Assembly: GCA_016218155.1 (NCBI GenBank)
Contig: JACREQ010000027.1
Location: forward strand, 1-48,219
Length of the DNA: 48,219 nt
Origin: Bacteroidia bacterium
Lineage (GTDB): Bacteria > Bacteroidota > Bacteroidia > Bacteroidales > GWA2-32-17
Direction of reading: 5' to 3'
The position numbers were made by a program, and so were the translations under genes. Shown here one piece after another: positions 45,322 through 48,219 of this stretch. Under the pieces are notes generated by a model. It made no database searches. It was not told where the DNA came from and saw nothing but the letters and a program-made list of their open reading frames with translations. Within the stretch, counting starts at the first letter, position 1, and every line of letters begins with the position of its first letter.

Positions 45322-45621
45322 TTAAATAAAAAAATATCAATCTATGGTTTCTGTAATAATTTTCAGATAAAATTTCATTTCGAACATTTGCCTATTCCAA
45401 CATGTCGGCTGTTATCTGTTAATGTAAAAAGATGTCGTAAAATGTTTTATTTGTTCCAAGTCTTGCAGGAATTCAATCGAAACACTTACTTTTGAGTCTG
45501 CTGTTACATAGATTTAAATCGTGAAAATAGCCTAAAAAACCAAACTGAATCTTTTTTTTATTTTTACCTTTTCGGAGAAAAAAAGTAAAAAAAATCAGCT
45601 TGGCAGGACTAAATATTGAAA
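45322..45621. other. Gene-free stretch between divergent genes
   Basis: About 300 bp between the divergent ArsR operon and the plus-strand hypotheticals. It contains runs of T and A near 45550-45595 that can pair loosely, and a weak TACCTTTT box near 45570 that might serve the plus-strand gene. No open frame or recognisable RNA. Confidence 0.45.
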
Positions 45622-46068
45622 ATGAATAAATTAAAAATGGAAATTGGAGATTGTGTTAGAATAAAAAATGGCGTTTTAGACCCTGATTTTGAAAAATATG
45701 ATATGTCCGGCTGGCAAGGTCGTATTATCGAAACAGACTTTGTAAATGGAATTACTTTTGAAATTGAGTTAGACAGTTTCACACTGAAGAAAGTACCAAG
45801 ACAATACATATATGACAGCCTTGATGATGGTTGTGACTATGCTATAATGTATGTAAGTTCATCTGATGTTATTAAAGTGGAGCCCAGAGATACTGTAGAC
45901 GAAGTAAGAGCCGTAAGAAAAGAAATGAATGAAAAATTGGATTATGTTTCTGTATTGGATGAAGATGAAGCAGAAAATAAAAGATTTCTTGAAATGTGTA
46001 ATTTTGTATTCGGTATAAGAAAACAGGGAATATCAAATGAAGATGTTGAATTTCCATCTTTGAATTAA
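45622..46068 (+). CDS. Hypothetical protein, about 148 aa
   Basis: The start is ATG 45622 or the internal ATG 45637. The N-terminal 60 residues have an SH3-like barrel pattern (IGDCVRIKNGVLDPDF, SGWQGRIIETDFVN), followed by an acidic helical half (DEVRAVRKEMNEKLDY). This combination fits a small nucleic-acid- or protein-interaction module. It is 27 bp upstream of another hypothetical on the same strand. It has no signal peptide. Family not recognised. Confidence 0.7.
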   Translation: MNKLKMEIGDCVRIKNGVLDPDFEKYDMSGWQGRIIETDFVNGITFEIELDSFTLKKVPRQYIYDSLDDGCDYAIMYVSSSDVIKVEPRDTVDEVRAVRKEMNEKLDYVSVLDEDEAENKRFLEMCNFVFGIRKQGISNEDVEFPSLN

Positions 46069-46095
46069 ACAGATTCAGTAATAAAGTCTTTACAA

Positions 46096-46503
46096 ATGGC
46101 AGGTTTATTTGATTTTTTATTCGGGGTAAATGGCGACATAAAAGTTGAAGCTTTTCGTGTAACAGAAATTTTAAAGAATACTTTGATCAATGATTTTGCT
46201 GTTGTTTCTATTGAGTTAAGAATTACCAATAATTCCGGTAAAACAATTTTTATCGAGAAACCGATTATTAGAATAAATAAAAAAGTTCATGGCAAAAACG
46301 AGTATGATATATTAAGCCCGGCAGAATTATATCCTTTGCAGTTAAGAGAATCAAAAGTGCATTTAAGAAAGTTTGCGCTTGAACAAGTATTTTTTGATAA
46401 ACTTGTTATTAACAGTAAGATCAGATTTGTAGTAGCAGACACATTGGGAAATACATATTCATCCAAAAAATATAAAGTATCGGAATTCTTACCAGATGTT
46501 TAG
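46096..46503 (+). CDS. Hypothetical protein, 135 aa
   Basis: This beta-rich soluble protein starts with MAGLFDFLFGVNGDIKV and has repeated amphipathic strands (VVSIELRITNNSGKTIFIEK, SKVHLRKFALEQV, SKIRFVVADTLGN), like an immunoglobulin-type sandwich. It is probably co-transcribed with the gene 27 bp upstream and is followed by a terminator hairpin at 46650. It is the last element gene before the right end. Function unknown. Confidence 0.72.
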   Translation: MAGLFDFLFGVNGDIKVEAFRVTEILKNTLINDFAVVSIELRITNNSGKTIFIEKPIIRINKKVHGKNEYDILSPAELYPLQLRESKVHLRKFALEQVFFDKLVINSKIRFVVADTLGNTYSSKKYKVSEFLPDV

Positions 46504-46649
46504 AATCATTTTATTTAACGTCGTATTTTTAATAATGCAAAAACTGAATTTCTACTTCTTTACTTGAATATTTTGTTCAAATTCGGCGTAAAAAACAGAA
46601 AAAACTGTTTTTCATAAGAATAAATAAATTTCTTTTTAATGTTTATTTT

Positions 46650-46697
46650 ATAACATAAAAAAAGAGACTGTCATTTTGAGGCTGTTTCTTATGTTAT
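46650..46697 (+). terminator. Hairpin with T-run after the last element gene
   Basis: Outer arms ATAACATAA (46650-46658) and TTATGTTAT (46689-46697) are perfect inverted copies, with a partly paired inner stem (GAGACTGTC against GAGGCTGTTTC). A TTTTTATT follows on the plus strand. It fits a rho-independent terminator for the two plus-strand genes and sits 97 bp before the right arm sites. The long A/T-rich stem could also be bidirectional. Confidence 0.5.
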
Positions 46698-46793
46698 TTT
46701 TATTAGAAGTGAGTTTTTAAATATTTTTTTATAAAATATTTATTATCTTTGAATACAGGTTAAAGTATTGTAAAAACACAAATCAGGTTTAGA

Positions 46794-46845
46794 GTTACCC
46801 TATTGTTACTCATGTCGTGTAAATAGCACATATATAGCACATATA
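46794..46845 (+). repeat. Right arm-type sites and an 11-bp tandem repeat
   Basis: GTTACCC at 46794 and GTTACTC at 46805 are 11 bp apart, the same spacing and orientation as at the left end. Directly after, ATAGCACATAT occurs twice in tandem (46823-46833 and 46834-46844), again with an 11-bp period, and ends 7 bp before the right core. These are likely binding sites for the recombinases and an excisionase-type factor. Confidence 0.55.
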
Positions 46846-48182
46846 CCAACTCCAACATCAAAAGAATTTATACCGCTTCCCATGACTTCCATAAAAGCAA
46901 TTCCCTCACGCTGAATATCGGTTAACTGGAGAATACCGGATTTAAAAGTAGCTGAACATTCAAATCCAATAGGAACTTTCTGGTAAGATATATCGCTTTG
47001 TCCATTATACAGACGATTCCATGTATAATCCAATCTTTCCTGATCTTTAGCAGAAACAACTTCATGCAGAAAACGTGAAAAGAGTTTTTCTCCTTCAATC
47101 CTTGCATTTGCTTTGAGTTCGGATTTTTCTTCCTTTGACATTTTATCATCACGTAAAGGACGGTTAGCAATATAATAGTCTGCAATATCAATGGCAGAGG
47201 ACTTTTCAAAGTCTGCATCAGAATTTAAAGTAAACAACCATTTTACAAAAACCTGTTGTAAACTGTACTTTGTTTCACCATCAAAACGTAAATGGATTTT
47301 CTCATTGTTTTTCTTCCGTTCGACTTTACCGTTTACTTTTTTCAGTTCCTCTGAATTTTCAACGTCCATGAACTCCTCACGGACTTCTGTTATAGAAAAC
47401 ACATCCGTATCGTCTGCAAAGTCGGAAATAGCTGTAATAATCGGTCTTTCTTTTTCGTCGGGATTTGTAACGGTAAGCATTACAGGCTTTGATTTTTCAA
47501 TGGCTACACGATGATTTTCATAAACTTCATCACCCCATTGTTGCTGTATGGTTTCCTTATCTGCTTCAAGCTGGAGTTCCCTGTCATACATATTGCCAAA
47601 AGTGTAAATTGGGTAAGGAACCACTTCACCACCCATAAAAAATAAAGCTCCTTTTTTAACAAGGGCTGAAAGTTCATTTTCATTGGCTGCAATGGATGTT
47701 TTAACCAGCTTACAGGCTTTTGCAGAAACAAAATAAAGTCCGTCATCAGAACGGTAAATAAAATAATTGTCCCCTTCTGCGTATTTGTGGGTTTTGATGT
47801 ATTTGCCAAGAGTTATTCCTTTCTCCACATTTTTAATATCCCGAAAATGGTTGTCTTTTACGGTTACGGAACTATTTGTTACGACATTTTCAACTACGTT
47901 ACCGCCTTTGATATAGTAGCGTTCCCAATTTTTCATTTCAATACCCAGCGAACGTTTATACCAGACCCATGCTTTTATTTCTTCAAATGAAATGCCTTTG
48001 TTGTAACGTGCAACCACATCATCAAAACTCATGGTTTTGGATGTGTCTCCCAATCCATGCAGTTGTTTTGCTTCTTTGACAACTTTCAGGATTTTGTCTG
48101 AGTTGGAGAGAATGACACTGACAAGAGCCGGATTTAACCAGCCCAGATTGTCTGTATTTGATATTCCGTTGAGAAAGTTCAT
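46806..48182 (-). pseudogene. SNF2-like DEAH helicase, N-terminal fragment
   Basis: This frame has 458 codons. Its ATG at 48182 is bounded by an in-frame stop upstream. Residues 1-415 form the N-terminal domain of the helicase. The Q-type motif LTDIQREGIAFM starts at about 420, and FDVGVG (441-446) is the first half of Walker A. At that point the frame runs into element DNA and adds the foreign tail ICAIYVLFTRHE before a stop. The missing Lys-Thr of the P-loop and all later motifs are at 773-3382. The fragment cannot be an active ATPase. The precise match of strand, frame and motif with the other fragment shows one gene was cut. Confidence 0.85.
46852..46861. other. Right attachment core (CCAACATCAA)
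   Basis: This is the second copy of the 10-bp core. On the minus strand it encodes the F-D-V-G of the helicase P-loop. Element DNA lies to its left and helicase DNA to its right. The three bases on its left (ACT) match the left copy (ACA) at two of three positions, so the shared site may be slightly longer than 10 bp. Confidence 0.75.
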
Positions 48183-48219
48183 AAATTCAATGTTTTTTGT
48201 TTATTGTTCTATGTTTTCA

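Larger units (their letters stand above)
3348..46861. mobile_element. 43.5-kb integrated element inserted in a helicase gene
   Basis: The boundaries rest on three observations. First, a helicase gene is cut in its Walker A codons, and its two halves, on the same strand and in matching frame, flank this segment. Second, both junctions carry CCAACATCAA, continuing as a looser match on the helicase side. Third, three tyrosine recombinase genes start 157 bp inside the left junction, with paired GTTAC arm-type words just inside both ends. The cargo is surface proteins, a phosphorelay, metal efflux and an ArsR operon. No relaxase, conjugation or phage structural gene was seen. The three recombinases in a row recall RIT (recombinase in trio) elements, but the element is far larger than those. 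Nested insertions inside it cannot be excluded. Confidence 0.8.

Overview
The window looks like Bacteroidota DNA. It is AT-rich, several proteins end in a Bacteroidota type IX secretion (T9SS) sorting domain, and several gene starts are preceded by the Bacteroidota promoter pair TTTG / TAnnTTTG. Gene families point to a free-living, surface-active, metal-exposed bacterium of the order Bacteroidales or a close relative. I see no rRNA, tRNA, CRISPR array or intact IS transposase.

The key to the layout is that both window edges carry halves of one gene. Positions 46806-48182 (minus) hold the N-terminal part of a SNF2-like DEAH helicase, up to its Walker A loop. Positions 773-3382 (minus) hold the rest, starting at that same loop. 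Both junctions carry the 10-bp word CCAACATCAA (3348-3357 and 46852-46861). The 43.5 kb between them therefore looks like one integrated element that landed in the P-loop codons of the helicase. Joining the halves at the core restores a frame of about 1,300 codons. Just inside both ends are paired GTTAC words with an 11-bp period, probably integrase arm sites.

Element, left to right. (1) Integration module, 3.4-9.2 kb: three tandem tyrosine recombinases, the first stripped of most catalytic residues, a 264-aa partner gene, and an opposing three-gene operon with an excisionase-type HTH protein behind a nested palindrome. (2) A gene-poor AT-rich stretch, 9.2-10.7 kb, with palindromes, twin hairpins, and a promoter preceded by three CCAGTTA words at exact 21-bp spacing. 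(3) Surface-protein module, 10.7-22.1 kb: a small secreted protein, a 2,420-aa multidomain M43-type metalloprotease with T9SS tail, and two tandem T9SS paralogues with conserved ends and diverged centres. (4) Small hypotheticals and duplication debris, 22.1-23.4 kb. (5) Signalling module, 23.4-31.6 kb: receiver-SpoIIE phosphatase, a 1,627-aa hybrid kinase with a FixL-like haem PAS domain, a receiver-kinase and a LuxR-type regulator. (6) Two more secreted proteins, 31.7-34.3 kb, and a hypothetical. (7) A CzcCBA-like heavy-metal efflux operon with a His-rich membrane protein, 35.3-41.2 kb. (8) An ArsR-headed operon with two methyltransferases, two DsrE proteins, a DUF302 protein and a porin, 41.3-45.3 kb. 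(9) Two plus-strand hypotheticals and a terminator before the right end.

The cargo combines surface proteins, redox/oxygen-type sensing and metal or sulfur handling. No relaxase, type IV secretion or phage structural gene is visible, so the element appears able to integrate and excise but would need help to move between cells.
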